Assembly (NCBI GenBank): GCA_947179155.2
Contig: OX359270.1
Coordinates: 25,414,056 to 25,478,055 of the forward strand
Source: Hedera helix
Taxonomy: Eukaryota > Streptophyta > Magnoliopsida > Apiales > Araliaceae
Direction: 5' to 3'
DNA length: 64,000 bases
Part shown: positions 46,293-57,702 of the stretch, piece after piece
Layout of the letters: the number at the start of each line of letters is the position of its first letter
Numbering within the stretch: the stretch's first letter is position 1
Notes under the pieces: generated by a model
Told to the model about the DNA's origin: nothing
The model's input: the letters and a program-made list of their open reading frames with translations, nothing else
Database searches by the model: none
Position numbers and translations under genes: made by a program

Positions 46293-48768
46293 GTAGTAAT
46301 AGAAAATAAATGGATGTTTACGTAATGTATATGTAACAAAGTTGAAACGTGAAAATTTTAATTTTATTAAGTTATGTGTATTATTTTATTAATTTTGGAA
46401 GGATGAAGTACCTCATATAATTACATGCATGTCATTATGCGTGTACAAAATTTATCAAGTAAGGTACCCTAAAAATACATAAATATTATTTATAAATCAT
46501 TTTACGAATTTTAGTAAATTAAAATAAATATTTTATATACATTATATAAAATATTTATTACACGAAATAACTGTGTAAAATATTAAATATGTACATATTC
46601 ATGATTTTTACCAAATTAGTGTAGGTCGGTGGACTTGGACGTGAAAAATTAAACCAATTTAATTATACTTAAGGCTTATATATGGAGAAGGAAATGTTTA
46701 ATAATAATTAAAAACAATTATCAAACACTAACCAAACCAATATAGCTATTTCATTTCTTCCTTTTCTTCCACCACCACCACGCCACCCGAACCCACCTTC
46801 ACCACCAAGAGAGAGAATTATTGGTGTCATCCAAGTCTATAACAAACTTCAAGGGAAGATATTCAAGCTTAAGGAAGGTATAAAATTCTTTTAATTGAAT
46901 TATTTGAGTAGTTATTGTGATAAAATAATTTTGTGAAAATTAGTAAATAATTAAGATAATTGTTCTATATAATTTTTGTGTGCGTATTTATGGATTATAT
47001 GATGTTTAGAGTATTTTTGTGGTGAAAAGTATGATCAAAATGGTATAAAATTCTCATGTTGGGTTACTGTTAACGTAGAAGAAAAAAAAAATCAGGGCCG
47101 CCCGCGCATTGCACGGTGGCCATTTTTTTCTTCCCGAAACTAGGTATTAAACGGCGGCGTTTTGGGGAAAAGGGAGGACTGGGCCGCGCCATGCACGACG
47201 ACCGAAAATTTTCGGTAACCGGGTAGAAAACGACGTCGTTTGGAGCAAGGAAGGAGACAGGTCCATGCCATACGCGGCGGACCGAAGTTCGGTTTATTTA
47301 CAGTTTTGCCACCGGTCCCAGTTTTCCACTTAATTACTAAAATGCCACTAAGATTTTAATTAATTAAAATAAATGTATAAAAATTGATAAAAATTATATA
47401 AAATTAGAAGAAAAAAATATAAAAATGTTTTATAAATTAAATTTAACAATTTTCGAATTTTGAGGAATAATTCCAATTAATAATTATGTGCTTTATATAT
47501 GAAGACATAAAAAGGACACGATTAAATTAAATAACCAAATTAGGTTATAATTATTTGTAAACACCAATATAGATCCGACGGGTAGAAGATTTATGTTATG
47601 AGTGATATTAATTACATAAATTTATATCGTGGGTTACAAATTATTATTATTTGATTATGTTATTATTATAAGTTGTCCAAGAAAGGATAATGAGCCGTTA
47701 AATTAATAATCAGACATCGAGGCAAGTTCCTAAACCCTAATCTTGAACCATTTATCATATGTTAAATATTAAAATCCCAATTGAGTTATATTTTCTAAAT
47801 TTTATCGTTATTCCACTTTCTTAAATATTGATTTCGATTGATGTTGTAAATTGTTCAATTAAAATTGAAAATCTCTATTGTTACTCACATTCACTCTTAA
47901 ATGAAAATTTTAACGAATCATAATTGTTAATGAGTAAGTTGATAATTGTGAGTCTATGCCTTTTGTTCGGCTAGACTTTTGATACAATTAAATTTCAAAT
48001 TACTCTTTATTGTTAAGTGCTGAGCCAAACCAAATTGTTTTGGTGTGAACTCTTAGAAACTGAGATGAACAACCCTGTTTCAGGGGATATAGCTTGTCGG
48101 ATGCTTTAAATTTCAATACTTCGCGCTATGCGATAATATGATGTGCACAATCATAGGTACGAGAGGTCGATCACCTCGAGTACGAGGTTAAAGTTTTATG
48201 GTCTTTATGACACATACAAGTTATCAGTGTTACCATTTATTAACCTATGTTCAATGGTCTTGTGACCCTCAGTATGATCCTCATTTATCAAGGAACAACT
48301 CCCTCAGTTATTTGCTTTCATTTGAAATGAAATCATGTTACGTAATTGTTATAAATTCTTTTTCTCATGATGCATTGTTATTCAATTCATTATACTTGTT
48401 AAGCACTTTGGTTGTTCATTCTTGCCTGATTAATGTGACGCAGACAAAGATGTTAAATCTAAGGGTATAAATAAGAAAGACAAAGGCAAATGAAAGATAT
48501 CGGAATGAAGAAATGATGAATTATTCCCCACTGGTAGTTTTAAATCCATTTTGTGGCTGTAGATGTTGAATACTTATCCTAGTAATGCTGTATGTATGTA
48601 AAGGTTGATGACCCTGGGGGTTTGGTAGGTATATTTTGTATTAACTTGAATATTAACGGATGTAATGTATATTATTAGTAATTTTGAGTAGCGATAAATG
48701 AAAGTAGAATATATGAACAGTGAGCACCAAATTCAAGGTTTAAGGAACCCGAATTTGGGGGCGTCACA
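45617..48768 (+). repeat. Long gypsy solo LTR B, 3.15 kb
   Basis: It starts TGTAATATCCAGG and ends GGGGGCGTCACA, flanked by GTTAT at 45612-45616 and 48769-48773, a perfect target duplication. It has no internal region. It matches LTR A in order: an ATTATATAAATTATA-rich part, CCTCATATAATTACATGCAT (46413), GGTCGGTGGACTTGG (46624), a TATA-like box (46675-46685), a donor-like AAGGAAGGTATAAAA (46871), GC-rich palindrome modules (47095-47285) and an acceptor-like GACGCAG (48437-48443). An (AT)n array is at 46248-46289. Confidence 0.9.
46248..46289. repeat. (AT)21 microsatellite
   Basis: A perfect AT array inside solo LTR B; the related LTR A lacks it at the equivalent place. Confidence 0.9.
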
Positions 48769-49704
48769 GTTATCACCTAGTTTGATACAAAAAAAATAAA
48801 ATTACTCGCACTTATAGATTCAGTTTTTTTATAAAAATAATTTACTGTAATTTGTGCATCATTTTCATCTTTCGAATCACACCTCAAATCCTTAACTACA
48901 TTCCGAATATCTTTATCACTAAAACCTACATTTTACATCTCATCACTCATTGTGCTCAAAATGTTCATCATCTTACTAGGTCTAATACCAGCATTATTTA
49001 AAGTGTCAATTAATTATCTTACCACCAAAGTAATATTCCTGCGAATTTCAATTAAATCTACTTTGGTAGGTGTTACTAATTGATAATAGTGATTCAACTC
49101 AAGGGTAAAAAATACATCAGTGGTCTTCTTTCTTACTATGCACAACAAATATTCTACCTTTCCATAATGTGCGACATATATAGTCTCTTTATCTGGTAAA
49201 CTCTTTAAAGTCGTTGGTCTACCAACTTTTTTGCGTACATATAACCTAGAGGACAAATCATTACTATGAACATATTTATGACTTATAGCAATTCTATCTC
49301 AAATCCATTTTTTTATGTATAGGCTCTATAAAAAAAAATTCAGCTTCTTCCAACTTCGAAAACAATTGACCAACATATGAAACTATTTCAGTTCTTTCAC
49401 TTTCAACTTCATTAATAAAGTCAAATGCATTTGTACAATCTAAACTAGTAAGTGATATAGAAGAAATAGATAAAAATTTATTTGCAGTAGGTATTAAAGC
49501 TATTGAATAAGACTAAATAAAATTATGAATGAATAACCAATTAGTGTGCTTAATATTGTAAGAGAAGTCACCAGAGCTAGAATTCTGCAACTACTACGAA
49601 AATGGAGGCGCAAATAGAGTAAAAATATAAGGATATAGATATGATATCTTCTGCCAGTAAGAGGTGCTTAATATCGATGAACATAATAAAGTGAGAAAAA
49701 AAAA

Positions 49705-49940
49705 CTCCCTCCGTTCTAATTTATAAGATTATTATTAACTTTTTTAAAGTCAAATTGAGATACTTTTAAATTTTAAATTGCTATAGATTTACTCAAATTT
49801 AGTCAATGTAATGATGAATATTTTAAGAAAGTTTATTGATTTGTAACTCAAAATGAATCTATAACAATTTTACATTTGAAAATATTACAAATTAACGTTT
49901 AAAAAGTCAATAATGATCTTATAAATAGAAACATATGGAG
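49705..49940. mobile_element. Stowaway-like MITE, degenerate
   Basis: It starts CTCCCTCCGTTCTAATTTAT and ends ATAAATAGAAACATATGGAG. The inverted ends continue inward (AAGATTATTATTAACTTTTT against its near complement). TA follows on the right; the left TA is mutated to AA. It is 236 bp long. Confidence 0.7.
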
Positions 49941-49974
49941 TATTACATACAAATTTTTATCTACATATTTATAT

Positions 49975-50700
49975 TGTAACATCACAGTTCCACATTGGTG
50001 GGTTATTTTGATATGTATATAAAGTTCCACGAAATTAAATTACTAATAATATTTTTAGTCATTGCCTTTTGGTTGAATATATGGTGAGTTAAGATGACCC
50101 AAAAGAATACTATTGTGACAGTGGATTGGATCTTGGTAGGTTATGATTCGATTCGAATTCAATATTTGACTCAAGTTGTTATATATAGTATCAGAGTTGA
50201 CTCTAAAAAGTTCAAGTCAAGTCATCCAATCGATCGAGTTATCGAAGGTGGAGACACGATACGACGGTATTATCCCACAATGTACAAAGGATCGAGGGGG
50301 GGGGGGGGGGGGGATGAAACTTATTGGTATTATCCCCAATACCTAGAGAGACAAAGTTTTTACATTATGCGTTCAACCTTACGGGAACACTAAGTATTTA
50401 AGTGGAGAAATTTATAACATCTCAGTTTCATATTGAAACATATGGAATATTTTTTATTTGTATATAAGGTTTTAAGTTACTACTAATAATAGGTTAAATT
50501 TTAATATTTTAAATGAATCTGTAGTGAACTAAGACGATTCAATTGAGCCAATAAAAAAAACTTTTATTTGATATAATTTAATTCAAACTCAAAATTTTAG
50601 CTTAACCTTCTAGGTGAATCTGTAATGCATTAGGATGACTCAATTGAAACAATAAAATGAATTTTCATATAATATAATTTAATTTAAACTAGAAATTTGA
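49975..50700 (+). mobile_element. TRIM-like small retroelement
   Basis: A ~210-base left unit starts TGTAACATCACAGTTCCACA and is followed by GTATCAGAGTTG at 50187, which resembles an initiator-Met primer site (TGGTATCAGAGC). A diverged second copy starts near 50412 (CATCTCAGTTTCATATTGAA), and TGAATCTGTAATGCATTAGG near 50610 repeats part of it. Between them lie 18 consecutive G at 50296-50313. There is no coding capacity. The open frame at 50094-50393 is incidental. Confidence 0.4.
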
Positions 50701-52290
50701 CCAAAATAAACTATATAATTAAAAACACATACTTGATTTGATTTCACAAATTTTTTGCTCAACTTTCCTATTCATATTAATATAAGTACTATTCAAATTT
50801 GAATAAATTAAATACTATCCAAATTTAAAATATTTCTATTTCTAATAAGAACATAAAAAAAGAAGATCTTTTTCTTCTCTGTTCAAATTAGTATAAGTAC
50901 TACACAAATTTATAATAATTAAATATATATTACCTACATTTGTAAAGTATTTAAAAGAAACCCAACCAATTTTTAATAGAAAAAACAACTTCTAAGAGAT
51001 TTAATTAATTAAAATAATATAACACATTATACAATGCGATATAGTCCTACTAAATACACGAAGTTCATATATATCACAAATAAAGTTTACAATGCATAAT
51101 ATAGATCAATCACACATTATTATTTGTATATTCACATGGGTATAGTATTAAGGAGAATTATGGTGTTGTTTGTCAATATGCGATTGAAATATTTAAATAA
51201 AATCAATTTATTTTTTTTATTCATAATAGCATTAGTACTATTCAAAGTTGTATCCATTATGTGAATTTTTCTTTAAAACATAATAAAATTACTTGAATAT
51301 TTATAGTGAATTCATTATTAACTAATTATTATAACTAAATTAAAAAAATTTAAAGTTTGAGTTTCATACCTTTATTCAGATTAGAATTTCAAGCAAATTT
51401 TGTTAATATAAACATTAATATAAAATTTAATTACATACTTAAAATTGAAATGATTATTTTCTCATAAGACTAACTAAATAAATATGCATTGCATTTAAAT
51501 ATTTAGCTTAATAATTGATATAAAGAACCTATAATACATAATTAAATATTTATTATTTTAATAAATATTTAGAAATTTAATAACTACAATTATCTTTTAA
51601 AAATTTAAATTAAATATATATCTATTTAGTAATATAATAAACTATTATCCATGTCTTCAGTGCTTTGTACAGGATTGGTGAGCTTGTGTCATATATACTA
51701 CAGTTTTATTTTTTATTTTTATTTTTAACAATCTAAACAATTATTTGTAGTTGACTTTATCCTTCATTTATTGTTCATATGACGTTGACTTCACAGTAAT
51801 TCCACATGAACTTATCTCCCACTTGAATTTTCAAATATTGAATTTGAGTTCAATTATTTAAATAAAAAAAAAAGATTCAAAACAGTGTTATTTGTTTTAA
51901 TGATACTATAAAATTACACAATTCACTCAAATTTATTGTCGAAATTTTATTATCATTTACATAAGTACTAAATTAGTCATTTAATAGATAAATTTATGGA
52001 ATAAAAATAAACGTTTAAAATTTTAAATTTTACAAACGGATATTAGACTATGTTGAGAAGTTTATTATTATTATTATTAGCATAGAAAAAATTTATACTC
52101 AATATAATATTGATTTTTATAGTCAATTGAAAATATTTTCAAATTCCAAATTTATGTGATTCATTAAATTTTGAAATTAATAAATTTTGTAGTTAATAGT
52201 GTTTTTAACATAACTTCTAATTTTCATAGTTCTATTATGTATAAACTATAAATGAATTGAAATTTTAAAATATATCAAATTTGTTATAAA
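50701..52290. other. AT-rich spacer, no gene seen
   Basis: Homopolymer-rich sequence with no coding frame or clear repeat boundary. (TTA)n of about four units lies at 52064-52079. Confidence 0.5.
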
Positions 52291-52299
52291 ATAATACAT

Positions 52300-52545
52300 A
52301 GTGGATGTTTATATGTCTTCCTACACCTATTCATTATATTGTTCATTTCATCAGTTTCAAGTTCATCTCTCCATCTTCCCATGATCTTTGAGCTTACAAG
52401 ATGTACATGATGTACCTATAAATAGGAGTATTATTAAGAATGATGTACACACAGATAACTACAAATATAAGATTACAGAGTGTTTTATGTTTTCCCCTAA
52501 TCACCATTGTTCTTATTATTCTAATACATTATCAACACGAATTGC
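52300..52545 (+). repeat. Copia-like LTR 3' end with promoter and primer site
   Basis: ACCTATAAATAGGAG at 52415-52429 is a good TATA box. About 100 bases later, ACATTATCAACACGAATTGC (52526-52545) resembles the TTATCAGCACGA primer site that follows many plant copia LTRs. The left LTR edge and any coding region were not identified. Confidence 0.35.
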
Positions 52546-52955
52546 TATTCATTTTCGTCTTGAAGCAGATAATCATACTTGGTTTGTTGATAAGAAGTAG
52601 AAGGTATGTTTATTACTATATCTATTTTAAATTCTATTTACAGATAACTCCTCTTATTTTCTTTTCTACTGAGAGTTCTCTCTCTATCTCTTTTTCCCTT
52701 CTCCCAAATGAGAGTTTCTGCTCTCTCACTTTCTCTAATTTTGCTAAGATGCTGGGTTAATAAAGAAGGAAAACACAAACGGAATATTTTAAAGAATAAA
52801 ATAGGAGTGTACTTCCCCACCTCCCTTAATAAAATTACATTATTTAAATTCTTTCCAACATTTGGTTGCCTTTTCTTTCTTTGGTTGCTCCCTAGAGCTC
52901 CTTTTTCTATTTGCTAGTATCTTTCAAGGTTGGGCATAGGGTGCTCTCAGAAACT
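52546..52955. other. Pyrimidine-rich spacer
   Basis: CT-rich leader-like sequence (CTCTCTATCTCTTTTTCCCT at 52680) without a recognisable domain. Confidence 0.4.
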
Positions 52956-53260
52956 TATGAAGGACATTATGTTCAACCCTCCAAAAGGATTTGTCATACA
53001 CCTATGAACGGATAGAGAACTTTATCACTATTGAGGAGGCTATGACAAGTCTACATCAGAATTTGAAGTGTGTAGAATGATCCAAAAATAAAGATAGCAA
53101 GCTAGAAATGTGGGATCGGATTAGAGCCAAAGGAAATCCTCTAGAAACGAGTAAGCCACCATTTCAGCCAAAGTTTAAAAATAAGGTTTACACACCTTTG
53201 AACATTAATCGGGTGCAAATTCTGGAGGAAATCAAGAATAAACCTTTGTTTGAGCCAGTA
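52956..53260 (+). pseudogene. Gypsy (Tat-lineage-like) gag fragment
   Basis: Short frames give ERIENFITIEEAMTSLHQ (53008-53061), PPFQPKFKNKVYTPLNI (near 53160-53205) and RVQILEEIKNKPLF. The YTPLN...ILxEI(K/G) block is a hallmark of gag in Tat/Ogre-type elements, where it follows the capsid. The fragment is isolated: neither the LTR nor the rest of gag-pol is next to it. It is a relic with frameshifts. Confidence 0.65.
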
Positions 53261-54045
53261 CTAGTGGGATTAAAAGTAATATGCACACAAGTCAATCATA
53301 TTTGATGTGATATTGCATACACTTTGTAATCTTATTCGTTAATTAATAAAAGATTATTTATACAAAAAAAAAATTCTTTATGCATATTTAATTGTGATAA
53401 ACCCATAGTTGTTAAGCAATATTTTTAGAATCATGATGATGATCATGCTAATGAGATCTAAATTGAAGATAGCTTAAAACTAAAATTATTATTAATCTTG
53501 GGATCACTAAAATGGGGATTAGTGAATTCGGATAGATTAGTACATACTATGCTTGCTTTTATGAAGAAGATGATTGATATTATAATCATTTGTGTAGAGA
53601 CACTAAAACAAGTGTGTAGGTGCTTCTTAGAGAATAAGTTCACTGAACATAACTCACTAAAGGAATACCTAATAGAGTTTTACTCGGCTGTCAATAGGAA
53701 TTTCAAATGTGATAATAGTATAAGTGATCATTGGACTTGAGATCGTTATACTATCTTGTGTATGATAAGTTATACGTTGACATATCCCTTAAGACATTTA
53801 AGGTATATCAAAGGGTATGCTTATAATAAGTTATACATGGAGATATGTGAACGATCAACAAAGAATCTACCACTTCTAGTAAAAGGAGAGAACGTTTTAT
53901 GCGATTCGATAAATGACTACTCAGTAGTCCTTGGTCAATACATAATAAAAATTAGAAAGAAGTTTCTAATTTACAATAAATAAAGTTGTACATTTAAGAA
54001 TCGAAATGCAAATGATCAAATAAAATAAGACTTGAAAGTAAATCC
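53261..54045 (+). repeat. Unclassified repeat
   Basis: It begins with a block (TTTGATGTGATATTGCATAC, GTAATCTTATTCGTTAATTA) related to 14380-14458, which suggests both are ends of one repeat family. It has no coding domain. The open frames at 53498-53740 and 53756-53983 show no family resemblance. Confidence 0.4.
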
Positions 54046-54341
54046 ATGTCTTATTACTCATGGTTAATTCATTTAACCAACATTGGTTAACTCTCTACTA
54101 ATCCATATACTTACAACATATATATCTATACATATTCATCAATAATTTTTTATTTAAATCACATCTTAGCATGAAATAAGGTTATTGACAAAGTGAATAA
54201 CCAATTTAAATAAAATATAAGCAACATGTAAACTACACTTAATCCCCAAGTGGGGTCCCACTTTTGGCCAACACTCCACATATTTTTCCATTTTTCTATT
54301 ATTTTTATTAGCTATATATACATATATACATATCTGCCAAC

Positions 54342-54394
<53 letters not shown>

Positions 54395-55748
54395 ACTTGC
54401 AATTTCTCTTAATAATTAACCAATATATGGTTAATTCTCTACAAACATGCAACCCATGGTTACCTACTAATTCTATCTTGATAAATTATATACATATATA
54501 ATTGTATCTGTAATAATCTTTCACTAATTAACCCATGTATGGTTAATTCCCTTATAATAATTTACCTAGGGTGAATCCAAAAACTCCCTCTTAGTTAAGT
54601 CTTATCCATCATGTATACATATAATTATGTATCTACATATTTTGTTAGCAACTAACCAATGCATGGTTAAAGTTTTAACTTCCTTACTACCTAGGATTAC
54701 TAAACTAACCCAACAATGGTTTATTCTCTACAATCACCAGCACATAAAAAATTTGGGCTCCACTTTAAATTGTTAAATTAACTCCTTTAGGATTCGACAT
54801 TAATTTATTTGGACTTAATTTATTAAATCCAAACGGGCTACTAGTTAATTCCTTTAAGTTTACAATAATTAATTCAATTGGACTCCTTATCTTATAATGC
54901 ATAAGCTAGTTCATATCAACTTACAAGACTTAATAATAATAAGACTTAGGCTAGTTATTTAATAATTTGGGCTCGCTACATTAATTGATTGGGCCATCTT
55001 ACAATTCCTGCAAGTAACTCACGCATTTAATTCAGTGGATCCCATATATAATAAGGTTGGGCAAATTTAATTTGTCTACAATTCTTGTTATTAATTAAAG
55101 CTTGGGCTTGTATACTTTAATCCAACTATTGGACTCTATACTACAACTTGATAATTAAGTTAATTACTTAATTAATTAACTTCTTATTATTGTCATCCTA
55201 GACAATCATTCTAACTTTTTTAGTTACTATCATAACTTTAACTCATAACACATATAATTAACATTATTAATTATATTTTTTGACTTTCATTATTGCTCCA
55301 TATTTAAACTAATTAATTTATTAGTTTTGTTTAGTATTAATTTACTCATCTTCTTATTTGGCTAAAAAGCACAATTTTAGGTATATATGTATCTATATAC
55401 CCACATTCACTTCTTAATTGAATCTTATTTCCTTAATAACCATACACATACATCATTATAAGGTTTCTCACATAAACTCTTTCATCAAACAATCTTATCA
55501 AATTTTAAAGATATTATATTACTTTACTTTTATTATACATCTAAGTATACATATTAGTTTTTTCTAGGGTTTAAATTTTCATAACCCACAATTACATATA
55601 TTTAATTTCTAATGCATAACTTAGGTTCAATGTTTACTCATTTTCTAAACATCTCACTTCTTCAATTCTAAATTTTAAACCTTAACATTTAATTAATTAT
55701 TTAAGATCTTATTTACAACTCTTGTAAATATCCGCAGTATTATAATCA
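54046..55748 (-). repeat. 3' LTR of element L, truncated
   Basis: It is a close copy of 60397-62055, with shared blocks such as ACTCATGGTTAATTCATTTA, CAAGTGGGG and TTGGGCTCCACTTTAA. The far part corresponding to 57703-60396 is missing. Many AACCA...TGGTTAA motifs are present. Confidence 0.75.
54341..54392. repeat. (AT)n(CA)17 microsatellite
   Basis: An AT array followed by CA repeats at 54359-54392. The other LTR copy has only a short AT array at the same place (~60664-60682), so it arose or expanded after the LTRs diverged. Confidence 0.93.
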
Positions 55749-57688
55749 CCCCCTCCTTATAAATTTAGTTCTTGAAATTACATCACACTTATTTTTACTA
55801 ATTTTCTTCTCTGAGGATATCTCTTTACTCATCAAGTTCTATGAGCACCCTTTTTTAGGAAGTTCACACTTCTAAAGTTACAATTCCAAAATATTGGAAT
55901 ATCTTGCAGAAGAATAAATTAAAAATTAAAATATTCATTAAAACTTTCATAATATGTTAAGATGTCATAAAGACCATTAACATCCTAGAGGAATTATCAG
56001 TCATTCAACTGAATTCTATAAAAGTATTTATTCCTATAAATACTTATAAACAGAATGTTTATTAATCATAGAGACTGTAAACATTCCACAAATGTACGCT
56101 AGGTGATCAACCTATTGTACCCTATATCGTGCACAACGTATCAAACATCGGGCGCCAAATTGGAGCTATATGTCGGCAAAATATATCTGCTTTTGCAATT
56201 GTTCACCTAAGACTTACTAAAAATTTTCATACCAGAATAATTTGGATTAGAAATAAAACTTGAATCATTTTTTACCAAAAGTTTCCAGTCGAAACAAATG
56301 ACATAGACTCACATCATTAAACTGTTTGTATATTACGAACTGAAAATCATTTTAGATTAGTTAAAATAACTTAAATTTATTTCTAGGACTTCATGATACT
56401 GCACCGTTGCAATAGTGCATTTGAGGATTCCGTCATTTTTTATCTTCGCACCGTGGCTTTAATGGCTAATGATGATTCCATAAATACATTTTTTGATATT
56501 TTTAAATCAATTTATCTAGCCGAAATAATTAGCATAGACTCTTCTTTAAACGTTTCAAAATACTAAAAATTATTTTAAGTTTTATCATGTCACCACAGGT
56601 AATGATGTGTTGTCTCCATACCACAAGTTACCGCGCCTTATTGATAAAATAAAGAAATTTTATTTGTCTTTTTTAAAAGGCACATAAGTGCGAATTTGAC
56701 ATGAGTTTAAGAATTTCAAAGTCTAGCATAATTAGAAGATTTGGAATATCCTAAAACCTCAAAACACCTCCAATTTTTTCTAGCTTAATAACTCTATTAA
56801 TCCTTGATCCTATTAATGTTCTCCTATCAATGAGAACTCTTAAATCTCTATCTATAATATTTTTCAAATATATACCTTCCACTGTTCATTAAACTTACCC
56901 ACACATTATGAGTTGAGGAACTTATCACAAGAATATGAGTTGAGGAATTTATCACAAGAATACAAGTTTAGGAACTTGTCCTAGTAATACGTAGTCCAAG
57001 AACAAATCACGGACTGTCCATATGTTGAGCGGCTAAAAAACATACCATACGATTATGCGATTATGAGTAACGAACTTACCATAAGTATGAGTTTTAAGAG
57101 TATACACCTAAACTTAACATTCTCTAACTATAAGATATTACATTTGAGGAAAGAATCACCTTCCCATCATATATATAACAAATAGCGCGACACAAGATTT
57201 TAACGATTATCATTATAGGAAGTTAAGTGGTCGTAAAATCAAGCACAATCCCCTACCTATACAAAGAAATATTCAACTCAGCCACTAAGTCCTCAATTGA
57301 AAATCAACAAACCTTTAACTTTTTCTTAACTTAATACGAATTTTCTTAATCCATATTTTAACACATATAACTCATTACGAGTTCATCTGTCTAAATCATT
57401 TCTTGACCTTATTAGCATTTTCTTTTTGTTCCTCAAAATCTTATTATAAGATATCTTTTATCATTTTTTAAAATTAGGTACAACGCGACCCTTTTCAGTA
57501 TTCTTATATCTTTTCTTAATCCTTCTTTGGATCTTACTATACATATCTTCATTTTACTCTTTATGAATTTTCTATATTCATTTCTTATTACATAAACTCT
57601 ACTTGAGTTTATTCCTTTACCATTTTTTCCTTATTTTCTACTATGGTTATAGCCTAAGGTACTCTTACCTAAGGTTTTTAACCTCTTA
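55749..57688 (-). other. Polypurine tract and non-coding internal region of element L
   Basis: AAGGAGGGGG (- strand, 55760-55749) is the polypurine tract. The rest has no coding domain. Part of it (56000-56300, - strand) resembles the 3' half of solo LTR B (the stretch with GTGCACAATCATAGG at ~48143 and GTCGATCACCT), so some LTR-derived sequence may be included. Confidence 0.55.
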
Positions 57689-57700
57689 GCTCTAATACCA
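57689..57700 (-). other. Primer binding site, initiator Met type
   Basis: On the - strand TGGTATTAGAGC follows the LTR end after two bases. It differs from the iMet consensus TGGTATCAGAGC at one base. Confidence 0.75.
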
Positions 57701-57702
57701 AC

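Larger units (their letters stand above)
45391..49575 (-). pseudogene. FAR1-like (Mutator superfamily) transposase, split by solo LTR B
   Basis: Two pieces flank the solo LTR: 49575-48769 (upstream, - strand) and 45616-45391. The first has a FAR1 DNA-binding-like start (VGQLFSKLEEAEFF near 49370), MYAKK-like basic residues, then GIRPSKMMNILSTM (~48990-48945) and GFSDKDIRNVVKDLR. The second continues the MULE core with FWIDV, YF, DVVTFNTRYMTNRYGMPF (about 45560-45500) and GVNHHYYSILFEFALL. Removing the LTR and one GTTAT copy brings the two halves together at the position where the core FWxD block follows a D-N stretch. The C-terminal part is cut by element F at 45390. Stops (for example after DV and YF) show it is dead. 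It could derive from a transposon or a domesticated FAR1-family gene; the decay favours a transposon. Confidence 0.78.

Noticed and set aside
51000..52290. A hidden gene in the AT-rich spacer
   Set aside because: No frame above ~60 codons, no domain and no splice-consistent exon chain could be supported.
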